Translations under genes and position numbers: made by a program | In this document: positions 6,257-12,832 of the stretch, piece by piece | Layout: each line of letters opens with the position of its first letter | Numbering within the stretch: the stretch's first letter is position 1 | Assembly (NCBI GenBank): GCA_021771675.1 | Contig: JAETOP010000043.1 | Span: 1-28,826 of the forward strand | Reading direction: 5' to 3' | DNA length: 28,826 nucleotides | Source of the DNA: Oscillospiraceae bacterium | Lineage (GTDB): Bacteria; Bacillota_A; Clostridia; Oscillospirales; Oscillospiraceae | Notes under the pieces: generated by a model | Database searches by the model: none | What the model was told of the DNA's origin: nothing | What the model saw: the letters and a program-made list of their open reading frames with translations, nothing else

Positions 6257-6303
6257 TAGGAGAAGGCCACTCACTTAAAAATCGTGCGCAAAAGGAATAT
6301 GAT

Positions 6304-6906
6304 ATGGAAACATGGATTTACGAAAAGGACTATTCTGACGGCAGCCCCAGACAGCCCATTAAGGAAGAAACGGATGAAATTTTGAAAGCTCTCGCCGCAT
6401 CGCCCATATTCCAGCAGCTCAAAAAGCAACAGAATGAGGTGTTGGCGCAGATCCCCAAAATCGTGGTGCCGGAGGATAAGGAAAATTTTGAGATATTGCT
6501 GTCGCTCTGTGAGAACTATGCAAAACAGCACTGTGGCGCAGTAAAGGGCGTCATCGACTGCAAAACCTGGGGCGCAAATATCTATGTGACGAAGCAGCAC
6601 TTTTTCGAGTTTGAGAACGAGGAAAACCTGCGCTTTCTGCAGGAGCTGTCCGCTCGGGCCGATGCGGTCACATTCAAGATCGAGCCGGATGGGACAATGT
6701 GCATGGATGTCTTTATCTGCTATTTTGAGGACGGGACAACGCCAGATGGAAAAACGGTGGAGGATCTAAATGAGGAGTCCATGGAGCTGTTTTGCGAAGT
6801 TTTGAGCAGGCTCCCACTGGACAAAATCAAGACGAAGAAAGATTTTGTCCAAACGCTGCTGGACGAACTGGCGCAGGAGGGCGGTCTGCAAAAGGAAGGC
6901 CATTGA
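6304..6906 (+). CDS. Hypothetical acidic protein, second of a related pair
   Basis: A 200-residue soluble, acidic protein. Its central part (from FEILLSLCENYAKQH through VFICYF) parallels RLIELAKHLSEQHEID through LDYITHDHYV in the upstream protein at 5798-6256. It has an extra N-terminal segment and a C-terminal helical extension. No catalytic motif was seen. ATG at 6304; the ribosome binding site is poor (AAAAGGA). Most likely co-transcribed with the gene at 5798. A weak hairpin (GAACCG...CGGTTC, about 6934-6966) follows. Confidence 0.7.
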   Translation: METWIYEKDYSDGSPRQPIKEETDEILKALAASPIFQQLKKQQNEVLAQIPKIVVPEDKENFEILLSLCENYAKQHCGAVKGVIDCKTWGANIYVTKQHFFEFENEENLRFLQELSARADAVTFKIEPDGTMCMDVFICYFEDGTTPDGKTVEDLNEESMELFCEVLSRLPLDKIKTKKDFVQTLLDELAQEGGLQKEGH

Positions 6907-7270
6907 AATTCTGAATAGAAACGGTGAAAAGAACCGGCTGAGACGGCTCATAGCCTCTGTCGGTTCCTTTGTGTATTCAACCCTATATCCGCATAACAGC
7001 TTGGCTTTAAGTAAGGGTACCCGGCTCCACCAATCCAGACCGACAAAGAAACAAGGTAAAATCCGAGGTCAGAACAGCCTGGAGCTTTCCCCTGCTATAT
7101 TGACAGACGCTGGATGATGCGGTATCGTTTGATTGTATCAACAAGTCTACTCAACGGTATGAAGGAAATTGCTGTTCACATGTTTTCCTGTCAGCACCGG
7201 CCAAACCAGTAAAACAGGGGGATGGCATAACATCACAGGGCGAACTGGGAAGTGCAGGGTGGTGATTGGA
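6907..7270. other. Non-coding stretch, nothing clear
   Basis: It has a weak hairpin near 6934-6966 that may end the upstream transcript. Short frames, including a 31-codon frame from an ATG near 7119, have no ribosome binding site or recognisable content. The stretch GGCTCCACCA near 7021-7030 resembles a tRNA 3' end, but no T-arm precedes it. Confidence 0.4.
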
Positions 7271-7528
7271 GTGAGCAGCACGGACGCAGACCTTCAATTC
7301 GGCATGGATGTGGTGTATGATATTCTGACCGGGACTCTAACGGAGAATGAGGGCCGCCTTCTATGCTATTTCAGAAAATGCCCGTTTACTTCATTGGATG
7401 CCGCAGCGGAAGAACTCCTGCTACCAAAGTGGGAAGTAGAGGCTTCGATGCGCACATTGGCAAAAAAGGGCCGCCTGCACTGGCTCGGCCCGCTGGAAAC
7501 AGACGCTATCTGGTGTACGGTCACATAA
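7271..7528 (+). CDS. Small winged-helix-like protein
   Basis: About 85 residues from a GTG at 7271 (GGGTGG 8 bases upstream; GTGs at 7259 and 7262 are alternatives). After a short leader the sequence LTENEGRLLCYF, then SLDAAAEELLLPKWEVEASMRTLAKKGRLHWLG, has the helix pattern and wing of a MarR/DnaD-type winged helix. It may be a DNA-binding regulator, but no homologue is recognised. The start is uncertain, since the upstream 34 codons of the open frame look unlike protein. Confidence 0.5.
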   Translation: MSSTDADLQFGMDVVYDILTGTLTENEGRLLCYFRKCPFTSLDAAAEELLLPKWEVEASMRTLAKKGRLHWLGPLETDAIWCTVT

Positions 7529-7636
7529 GGCGCTGGAAGCACCAGAGCATACTGCAGAGACCTGCCTGGAGGCGCGGCAGTCCAAGATTTTGCCGCATTC
7601 CTTTTCAAAAAACCAATCAGAACTTGAGAGGATCGC

Positions 7637-8104
7637 ATGAAAGAAAATATTGTAGCTAATCTGACACGGAAAGATGATAAATACGCCTGCACCCTTGCCA
7701 ATAAAATCATATCGGAAAGTCAGGAAACCGATGAATGGTACGAACATTTTGATGACTTTGCTTCTTTGCTCAGCCATCCAAAATCATTGGTAAGAAACCG
7801 GGCATTGTATATTCTTGCGGCAAATGCCCAGTGGGATGAAGAAAACCGCTTTGATTTCATTTTTCCTGATTTCCTTGCTCATGTAACAGACGAAAAGCCG
7901 ATTACGGCCAGACAGTGCATAAAGGCTCTTGCACAGGTGGGCACCGCAAAACCACAGTATATTCCAAGAATATTATCTTGTTTGCAGAGCGCCGATTTAT
8001 CCAAGTACAAGGACAGTATGCGCCCTCTGATTGAAAAGGATATAGCAGAAACGGAAAAGACATTAAAAGCGTTCCAATCGGAAAGCCTCGGAGGTACACG
8101 ATGA
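7637..8104 (+). CDS. HEAT-repeat-like protein
   Basis: A 155-residue all-helical protein. Two or three helix pairs resemble HEAT repeats: ASLLSHPKSLVRNRALYILAA, then ITARQCIKALAQVGTAKPQY. Such proteins usually act as binding scaffolds and have no enzymatic motif. ATG at 7637 with GAGAGGAT upstream. Its stop overlaps the start of the VOC gene by 4 bases (ATGA at 8101), so the two are translationally coupled. Confidence 0.7.
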   Translation: MKENIVANLTRKDDKYACTLANKIISESQETDEWYEHFDDFASLLSHPKSLVRNRALYILAANAQWDEENRFDFIFPDFLAHVTDEKPITARQCIKALAQVGTAKPQYIPRILSCLQSADLSKYKDSMRPLIEKDIAETEKTLKAFQSESLGGTR

Positions 8105-8553
8105 ATACAATGTTAGTTGTGACGGATATGGATCGGGCCGTTGAGTTTTATAAGAGGGTTTTGGGGCTTCAGGTGATCCTGGATTTTGGCGCAAACAAAA
8201 CCCTGACGGGCGGTTTAGCATTGCAGACGCTGGAGACATACAGGGAGTTTATTGGCACAGACAACATTTCTTTCGGCGGCAATAATTTTGAACTCTATTT
8301 TGAGGAAGACGACTTTGATCAATTTGCAGACAACCTCCGTACCTGTGATGTCCAATATGTCCACCCGGTAAAGGAGCATTCGTGGGGCCAGCGGGTAGTC
8401 CGCTTCTATGATCCGGACAGGCACATCATCGAGGTGGGCGAAAATATGAAGGCAGTCTGCAAAAGATTTATCGACGGCGGGATGACGCCGGAACAGGCGG
8501 CAGTGCGCATGGATGTGCCTGTGGAATATGTCAATGAGTGTATGCGCGGTTGA
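8101..8553 (+). CDS. VOC (glyoxalase/bleomycin-resistance) superfamily protein
   Basis: A 150-residue protein with the paired beta-alpha-beta-beta-beta modules of the VOC superfamily: the opening VVTDMDRAVEFYKRVLGL and the closing FYDPDRHIIEVGENM are typical, with Glu in VGE as a likely metal ligand. The last 35 residues add a small helical tail (DGGMTPEQAAVRM) seen in many Clostridia members. The reaction is unknown; the family covers lyases, dioxygenases and drug-binding proteins, and resistance should not be assumed. It overlaps the HEAT-like gene by 4 bases. Confidence 0.85.
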   Translation: MNTMLVVTDMDRAVEFYKRVLGLQVILDFGANKTLTGGLALQTLETYREFIGTDNISFGGNNFELYFEEDDFDQFADNLRTCDVQYVHPVKEHSWGQRVVRFYDPDRHIIEVGENMKAVCKRFIDGGMTPEQAAVRMDVPVEYVNECMRG

Positions 8554-8603
8554 AATGCAGGCATGGAAAGCCAGACAGATCAAAAAATCAATTTACGGGG
8601 CTG

Positions 8604-9152
8604 ATGCTTTTGAAAGGATTTGAGCGGAAAAACCAATTACTGTCTCTTTGCGGGTTGAACTGTGGGCTGTGTCCTATGCTGCTGGGGAATCACTGCGGCG
8701 GGTGCGGCAATGGCAATCAGTCATGCAGGATAGCGAGATGCAGCTTGGAGCATGGAACAGTTGAATACTGCTTTGAGTGCGAACAATATCCATGCGAAAC
8801 ATATCAGCGCATTGATGAGTACGACTCGTTTATTACACACAGACGGCAAAAGGCGGACTTGGAAAGAGCGCGGAGCATAGGCATTGAGCAATACAATCTG
8901 GAACAGCGGGAAAAAATACAAATTCTTTCCCACTTGCTCTCCCACTACAATGACGGGCGCAGGAAAAATTTCTTTTGTGTGGCGGTCAATTTATTGGAAC
9001 TCTCCGAGCTGCGGGAAGCCATGGAGCAAATACGCTCCAACAACGAATTGGCCTCGCTGTCATTCAAAGAGCAGTGTTCGTATGTGGCTGGGGTATTTCA
9101 AAAGATTGCCGACAGAAAAGAACTAAAACTACAGCTTATCAGGAAAAAGTAA
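8604..9152 (+). CDS. DUF3795-like cysteine-rich protein
   Basis: About 182 residues from ATG 8604. The first 60 residues hold a dense cysteine array starting at LCGLNCGLCPML, then CGGCGNG, then CFECEQYPC, the pattern of DUF3795 proteins, expected to bind zinc or an iron-sulphur cluster. The remainder is helical. The start is uncertain: the frame is open back to a GTG at 8538 inside the VOC gene, and the ribosome binding site before 8604 is poor. Function unknown. Co-directional with the VOC gene; convergent with the methyltransferase gene. Confidence 0.75.
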   Translation: MLLKGFERKNQLLSLCGLNCGLCPMLLGNHCGGCGNGNQSCRIARCSLEHGTVEYCFECEQYPCETYQRIDEYDSFITHRRQKADLERARSIGIEQYNLEQREKIQILSHLLSHYNDGRRKNFFCVAVNLLELSELREAMEQIRSNNELASLSFKEQCSYVAGVFQKIADRKELKLQLIRKK

Positions 9153-9161
9153 TATATCAGC

Positions 9162-9785
9162 TTACATTTCCGGCTTATGGGCTGTGACACACAGCCATTT
9201 TCGCCTTTCTTTCCGGTGGATTTCGACCTGGACGAAGCCTGCCGCCCGAAGCAGGGCGGTGAGCTGTTCGCCGGTGTAGATGGTCATGCCGCCGATGATG
9301 CCGCACCACCTCTCCTGCTTTGGGTCTCTTCCATCTGACTCGTTGCAGATCAGGAAGCTGCCGCCGGGCTTCAGCACCCGGAGTACCTGTCGAAATGTAT
9401 CCTCCAAATCAGGCCAGAAGTAGACGGTTTCAAACGCTGTAATTTGGTCAAAGAAGTCATCCTCAAAGGGCAGTCCCCTTACATCGCCTTGGATGACCCG
9501 ACACCTGCCCTGTGCAATGGCACGGCGGTTGAAGGCGCTCGCTTTGTCCACGCTAATGGCGGAATAATCCAGCCCCACGGCGACACCATTCGGGTACAGC
9601 TTCAGCAGGGCGGCCAGATTGGCTCCGCCTCCGCAACCCAAGTCGAGCACCCGGGCATCGGTTTTCCGCTGCAGGAAGCTCCGCCCCCAGCGTGCCACTG
9701 GCGCATGGCCCCAATTCATCATGGAAACCATGAGCTTTCCGCCCCAGCCCTCCGGCTTTCGTGTGTTGGCAAAAAATCCGGCCAC
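9162..9785 (-). CDS. Class I SAM-dependent methyltransferase
   Basis: A Rossmann-fold methyltransferase with motif I VLDLGCGGG about 46 residues in, the acidic motif II (GLDYS), QGDVRGLPFEDDFFD (motif III/IV region) and VLKPGGSFLICNE. It fits the Methyltransf_11 group; the substrate is unknown. The longest frame starts at ATG 9809, but a much better ribosome binding site, GGAGGAGG, lies inside that frame and points to a GTG at 9783-9785. The resulting N-terminus (AGFFANTRKPEGWGGKLM) also looks like the family start. Transcription comes from the strong operator-bearing promoter at 9964-9992. Confidence 0.88.
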   Translation of the reverse strand: MAGFFANTRKPEGWGGKLMVSMMNWGHAPVARWGRSFLQRKTDARVLDLGCGGGANLAALLKLYPNGVAVGLDYSAISVDKASAFNRRAIAQGRCRVIQGDVRGLPFEDDFFDQITAFETVYFWPDLEDTFRQVLRVLKPGGSFLICNESDGRDPKQERWCGIIGGMTIYTGEQLTALLRAAGFVQVEIHRKERRKWLCVTAHKPEM

Positions 9786-9835
9786 TGCGATTCCTCCTCC
9801 AAAATTCATTTGTGCGCTTTGCCGTTTCCTAAATT

Positions 9836-9869
9836 CGGCGGGAGATCCGCTCCAGCAGATCTCCCGCCG
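9836..9869 (-). promoter_or_regulatory. 12-bp hairpin in the methyltransferase leader
   Basis: CGGCGGGAGATC (9836-9847) pairs perfectly with GATCTCCCGCCG (9858-9869). It lies in the roughly 170-base leader between the promoter (9964-9992) and the gene. There is no T run, so it is not a plain terminator; it may affect stability or act as a regulatory element. Confidence 0.5.
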
Positions 9870-9963
9870 TCGGGGTATAGAATAAGTCTAAAGCCGTTGC
9901 ATACAAAGGGCCAGACCGCATGATACTCTGATTTTCTCTCCAAGTTTGCTGAAGCTAACCGAA

Positions 9964-9992
9964 AGTATATCACGCAGGTCGATGCGTGTCAA
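9964..9992 (-). promoter_or_regulatory. Consensus promoter with operator for the methyltransferase
   Basis: On the minus strand TTGACA (complement of 9987-9992), 17 bases, TATACT (complement of 9964-9969). The spacer is mostly a palindrome, CACGCA (9971-9976), 6 bases, TGCGTG (9983-9988). A perfect -35 with a palindrome between the boxes suggests a strong promoter held off by a repressor. Confidence 0.75.
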
Positions 9993-10052
9993 CGAAATAC
10001 CAATAGCGGATGATTATTTGTCGGATTGAAGCAACATTTCTCAAAAGATCGG

Positions 10053-10081
10053 TTGCATAGCAGCCCTTTATAGGTTATACT
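10053..10081 (+). promoter_or_regulatory. Promoter for the HU gene
   Basis: TTGCAT (10053-10058), 17 bases, TATACT (10076-10081), followed 33 bases later by the HU start with its AAAGGAGA ribosome binding site. Confidence 0.7.
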
Positions 10082-10114
10082 GCACACATATGAAATACAA
10101 AGGAGACGGACAAG

Positions 10115-10387
10115 ATGAACAAAATTGAATTAGTAGCAGCGTTGGCGAAAAACACCGGGCTCCCGAAAAAGGATTGCGAGGCAGTGCTGTCGGCGTTTAC
10201 AGAGGTCGTGGCCGCAGAACTGAAGGCAGGCGGCAAGGTGCAGCTTGTCGGCTTTGGCTCATTCGAGGTGAAAGAGCGGGCAGCCAGAACAGGGCGCAAT
10301 CCCCGCACGGGCGAGACTGTCGAGATTCCAGCGTCCAAGGCACCGACATTCAAGGTGGGGCGCAATCTGAAAGATGCCGTCCAGTGA
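10115..10387 (+). CDS. hup: HU-family histone-like DNA-binding protein
   Basis: A full-length 90-residue HU: N-terminal dimerisation helices (MNKIELVAALAKNTGL), the central VGFGSFEVKERAAR strand, the DNA-binding arm with GRNPRTGE (residues 60-67), and the KVGRNLKDAV tail. ATG at 10115 preceded by AAAGGAGA. HU bends DNA without strict sequence specificity and is a cofactor for many recombinases and replication origins. This copy has its own promoter and sits among element cargo, so it is probably an extra copy beyond the chromosomal one. Confidence 0.95.
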   Translation: MNKIELVAALAKNTGLPKKDCEAVLSAFTEVVAAELKAGGKVQLVGFGSFEVKERAARTGRNPRTGETVEIPASKAPTFKVGRNLKDAVQ

Positions 10388-10441
10388 CCGCCCAGTTAGA
10401 GAGGGCAACCCTCCCCAGATAGTATATAAGGGAAGTTCAAG

Positions 10442-10966
10442 ATGGATATTCACCTGATCCCTGTCAGCGAACAAGAAAAACAAACCTTCATTTCTGATGT
10501 GCAGGAAGCCTTTCAGGTTGGCTACCAGGAAAAATGCGGCCCCTGTCCAGAGACGATCCTCCCGACAGAGGACATAGAAGCGTCTTTTCAGGCAAAAGGA
10601 GCCGAGGCTTATTTTGCTGTATCGGATGGCGAGATCGTAGGCGGCGTGATTATCGTGATTGATAGGGAGTCCAACCAGAACCACTTGGATCTGCTATATG
10701 TCAAGGTAGGCTGTCAAAGCAGGGGAACCGGGCAGGCAATCTGGCGGAAGGTCGAGGCCCTGCACCCGGAAACGGAAGTCTGGGAAACCCATACGCCGTA
10801 TTTTGAGAAAAGGAACATCCACTTTTATGTGAACAGGCTTGGCTTTCATATTGTGGAGTTCTTCAACCGGCGGCACAAGGATCCATATCAAAAGGGAGAG
10901 CCTGCGGGCGGTATGCCGGAAGAACAAGGCTACGACTTTTTCAGGTTTGAAAAGCGGATGAAATAG
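10442..10966 (+). CDS. GNAT-family acetyltransferase
   Basis: A 174-residue protein with the GNAT core: AYFAVSDGEIVGGVIIVI (strands 2-4), then LDLLYVKVGCQSRGTGQAIW, whose Q-x-x-G-x-G is the acetyl-CoA pyrophosphate loop, then EKRNIHFYVNRLGFHIVEFF (the C-terminal NxxxxFYxxxGF-like signature). The substrate is unknown. ATG at 10442 with AGGGAAG upstream. It follows HU by 54 bases in the same direction, so the two may be co-transcribed. Confidence 0.85.
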   Translation: MDIHLIPVSEQEKQTFISDVQEAFQVGYQEKCGPCPETILPTEDIEASFQAKGAEAYFAVSDGEIVGGVIIVIDRESNQNHLDLLYVKVGCQSRGTGQAIWRKVEALHPETEVWETHTPYFEKRNIHFYVNRLGFHIVEFFNRRHKDPYQKGEPAGGMPEEQGYDFFRFEKRMK

Positions 10967-11058
10967 CCTGCGCCGGGCCTGCCGCCCTGTAATTCCATAC
11001 AAGGTATGCTCTGCACAGTCAAAGGGCTGCCTTGCGGAAGGGGCAAAGAGACTCCCTG

Positions 11059-11087
11059 TTGGCATTTTCTCGGCGCTGCGTTATACT
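11059..11087 (+). promoter_or_regulatory. Promoter for the lipoprotein gene
   Basis: TTGGCA (11059-11064), 17 bases, TATACT (11082-11087), 42 bases before the lipoprotein ATG. Confidence 0.7.
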
Positions 11088-11129
11088 CTAAAGTAGTTCT
11101 GAAATTGACCGGCAAAAGGGGCGGCTTTT

Positions 11130-11537
11130 ATGAGTAAAAGAGTAGCTTCATTGATAATTTTTACTGTCTGCATAGGGGTTAGTTTGGCTGCCTGCAAAGA
11201 TGTAGAAAAACCTTCCAACAGTCCAGTTGATGTGACAGAGAGTTTTTTCTCGGCTTTTGAGACATCTGACTATGAAGCTATGAAGGCTTATTGTACGGAA
11301 GAGTGTATAGAACGCTTCTTCCACTCTGGCGATGTGGATGGTATGGTTTGGGCGAAGCTAACAGAATGTTTTGAAGAAGAAATTATAGACGATAATACTG
11401 TTGCGGTTCCTGTATCGGTTGAAATGGAAACAGCAGAGACTTCGGCGTTATATCCAGAAACAGAGACATCTTTCTATGTTGTACTCATACATGGGGATGA
11501 GACATGGCTTATCAATGATTTCCCAACAGGCTTATAG
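11130..11537 (+). CDS. Small lipoprotein with NTF2-like/DUF4878-like domain
   Basis: A 135-residue exported lipoprotein. The first 22 residues are a signal peptide ending in the lipobox LAAC, with Cys22 the likely lipid-modified residue. The mature part (DVTESFFSAFETSDYEAMKAYCTEE to WLINDF) has the helix-plus-curved-sheet pattern of small NTF2-like domains such as DUF4878. It should sit on the outer face of the cytoplasmic membrane. It has its own promoter and is followed by a perfect hairpin, so it is probably a single-gene unit. It is more AT-rich than its neighbours, which suggests a different origin. Confidence 0.8.
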   Translation: MSKRVASLIIFTVCIGVSLAACKDVEKPSNSPVDVTESFFSAFETSDYEAMKAYCTEECIERFFHSGDVDGMVWAKLTECFEEEIIDDNTVAVPVSVEMETAETSALYPETETSFYVVLIHGDETWLINDFPTGL

Positions 11538-11557
11538 TCTCCTGTCTGTCAAGTAAA

Positions 11558-11587
11558 AGGGGCGGCAGCATTCGGACTGCCGCCCCT
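11558..11587 (+). terminator. Hairpin after the lipoprotein gene
   Basis: AGGGGCGGCAG (11558-11568) pairs perfectly with CTGCCGCCCCT (11577-11587). The T tract after it is weak (CTGCTATCT), so it is a likely but not ideal terminator. Confidence 0.5.
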
Positions 11588-11619
11588 CTGCTATCTCCTG
11601 TACAATCTAAATGAGAGCG

Positions 11620-11776
11620 TTATTGCGGTGTCCAGTTCTGGCTTTCAGTTTGAAGTTTAACCATATGAGCGTAAAGGCCCTTTTGAGCCAGAAGCTCGGC
11701 GGGATTGCCCTGCTCGGCCACCTTGCCGCCGGCCAGCACAACGATCTGATCTGCACCGGTTTTCAGCAGAAGAAGA
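11620..11776 (-). pseudogene. C-terminal fragment of an ABC exporter ATPase
   Basis: Reading leftward to a TAA at 11620-11622, the frame encodes GADQIVVLAGGKVAEQG followed by NPAELLAQKGLYAHMV, the usual end of the nucleotide-binding domain of ABC exporters (D-loop to H-loop side, just after the switch histidine). Upstream the frame ends at a stop near 11780, and the Walker and signature motifs are absent, so only about the last 50 residues remain. It lies exactly between the lipoprotein unit and the terminator of the long minus-strand operon, which marks an old insertion or deletion junction. Too short for ordinary gene calling. Confidence 0.75.
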
Positions 11777-11784
11777 ATGGATTA

Positions 11785-11823
11785 TAAAAAAGGCCGCCGT
11801 GCATATCCACGGCGGCCCTTTTA
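11785..11823. terminator. Strong terminator ending the long minus-strand operon
   Basis: GGCCGCCGTG (11792-11801), 6 bases, CACGGCGGCC (11808-11817). On the minus strand it is followed by a run of six T, and on the plus strand by CTTTT. It lies directly after the metallopeptidase gene. Confidence 0.85.
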
Positions 11824-11824
11824 C

Positions 11825-12832
11825 TTAAAAACTCAATCTCGCCAGAGCTTCCTCCAGCGAAATGACCCTGACCTTCTGGGCCTTGCGTCTGGAGAATTGC
11901 AGCGGTTGCTCATCTTCTCCGTATGCCTTCGTGTAGTTCGTTTGAACTGCCACATCCAGCTCGTCCAGATAGTCATAGACCATACCCTTCTCGTCAATCA
12001 AATGGGTCAGGCCGTTATCCACCTGTCTGCCATTGACCTCCACATAGGAAGTCTCCGGCAAGGGCATCAACAGCTTCCTGTCGCCCGGCTCGCACATGGC
12101 TCCTGGGCAGATGTCCCACAGGGGAAGCTGTTCTCCAAAGCCGCCATAGCCGTAATCCCGCTCGATGTACTCAAACGCCTCCGTCGGCGTCTGCACCATC
12201 TCTAAAATACGACGAATATTGTGCTCCATGTGTTCCAGATTGATATGCTCATGGAGCCGGTGTTCATTATAGTATCCGGCGCTGATGTTCACGGCAGCGA
12301 TGCCCAGATAAGGCGCCACCACGGAAATGTCGCTGAAGGTACCATACTCCTCATTGAAGCCGAAGCTGGTCACGAAATCCACGAACTCCCGGTTGTCACA
12401 GCCATAGAAAACTGCGTCGTTGTGTCCCCGCCGATCCATCTCTACAATATAGTTGACTTTGGGGTGCAAGCGGCTGTTGGCGAACTTTCTGGCTCCCTGG
12501 CCGCCGGTCTCCTCGTCCTCGCAGAACAGAACATGGCATCGGGCTTGCTTTATAATCTGTAGGGCCATATAAACCCCAGCCCGGTCATCCCCTCCGATCC
12601 CCTGGGGGGACATCAGAATAGCACCGTCGCCAGAATAGCAAATTTCCCGAACCGGCTCGGCGTGAACAGTGTCCAAATGGGCCACCAGCAGCACCGGCAG
12701 CTCGCCAGGCGCATAGAGGAAGCCCTTTGAGGGCAGGGTTTCGTAGCCCTGTTCCTTCAGTTCCTGTTCCAGGCGCTCTTTCAATTCGGACTGCGTAAAT
12801 CTCAGAATTTCTTCCAAACTCAAACCCAACAC
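11825..12832 (-). CDS. M20/M28-like zinc metallopeptidase
   Basis: A 335-residue protein with the two-zinc aminopeptidase pattern: His52-x-Asp54 (VAHLDTVH), Asp82/83 (GIGGDDRAG), Glu107-Glu108 (EDEETGG), Glu131-x-Asp133 and a histidine cluster near residues 191-196 (EHRLHEH). The order is right for M20/M28/M42 peptidases. The C-terminal 120 residues do not match the usual family end. Last gene of the long minus-strand operon; it directly abuts the zinc-ribbon gene before it (stop and start adjacent). Intracellular, no signal peptide. Similar genes are known on phages and integrative elements of Clostridia, but their role is unclear. Confidence 0.75.
   Translation of the reverse strand: MLGLSLEEILRFTQSELKERLEQELKEQGYETLPSKGFLYAPGELPVLLVAHLDTVHAEPVREICYSGDGAILMSPQGIGGDDRAGVYMALQIIKQARCHVLFCEDEETGGQGARKFANSRLHPKVNYIVEMDRRGHNDAVFYGCDNREFVDFVTSFGFNEEYGTFSDISVVAPYLGIAAVNISAGYYNEHRLHEHINLEHMEHNIRRILEMVQTPTEAFEYIERDYGYGGFGEQLPLWDICPGAMCEPGDRKLLMPLPETSYVEVNGRQVDNGLTHLIDEKGMVYDYLDELDVAVQTNYTKAYGEDEQPLQFSRRKAQKVRVISLEEALARLSF

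Noticed and set aside
7015..7040. tRNA-like 3' end GGCTCCACCA, considered as an attachment-site remnant
   Set aside because: No T-arm or acceptor pairing around it, and no match to the tRNA-Thr 3' end.
8101..8553. Calling the VOC protein a bleomycin, fosfomycin or other drug-resistance gene
   Set aside because: The superfamily is very broad and no specific resistance signature is visible.
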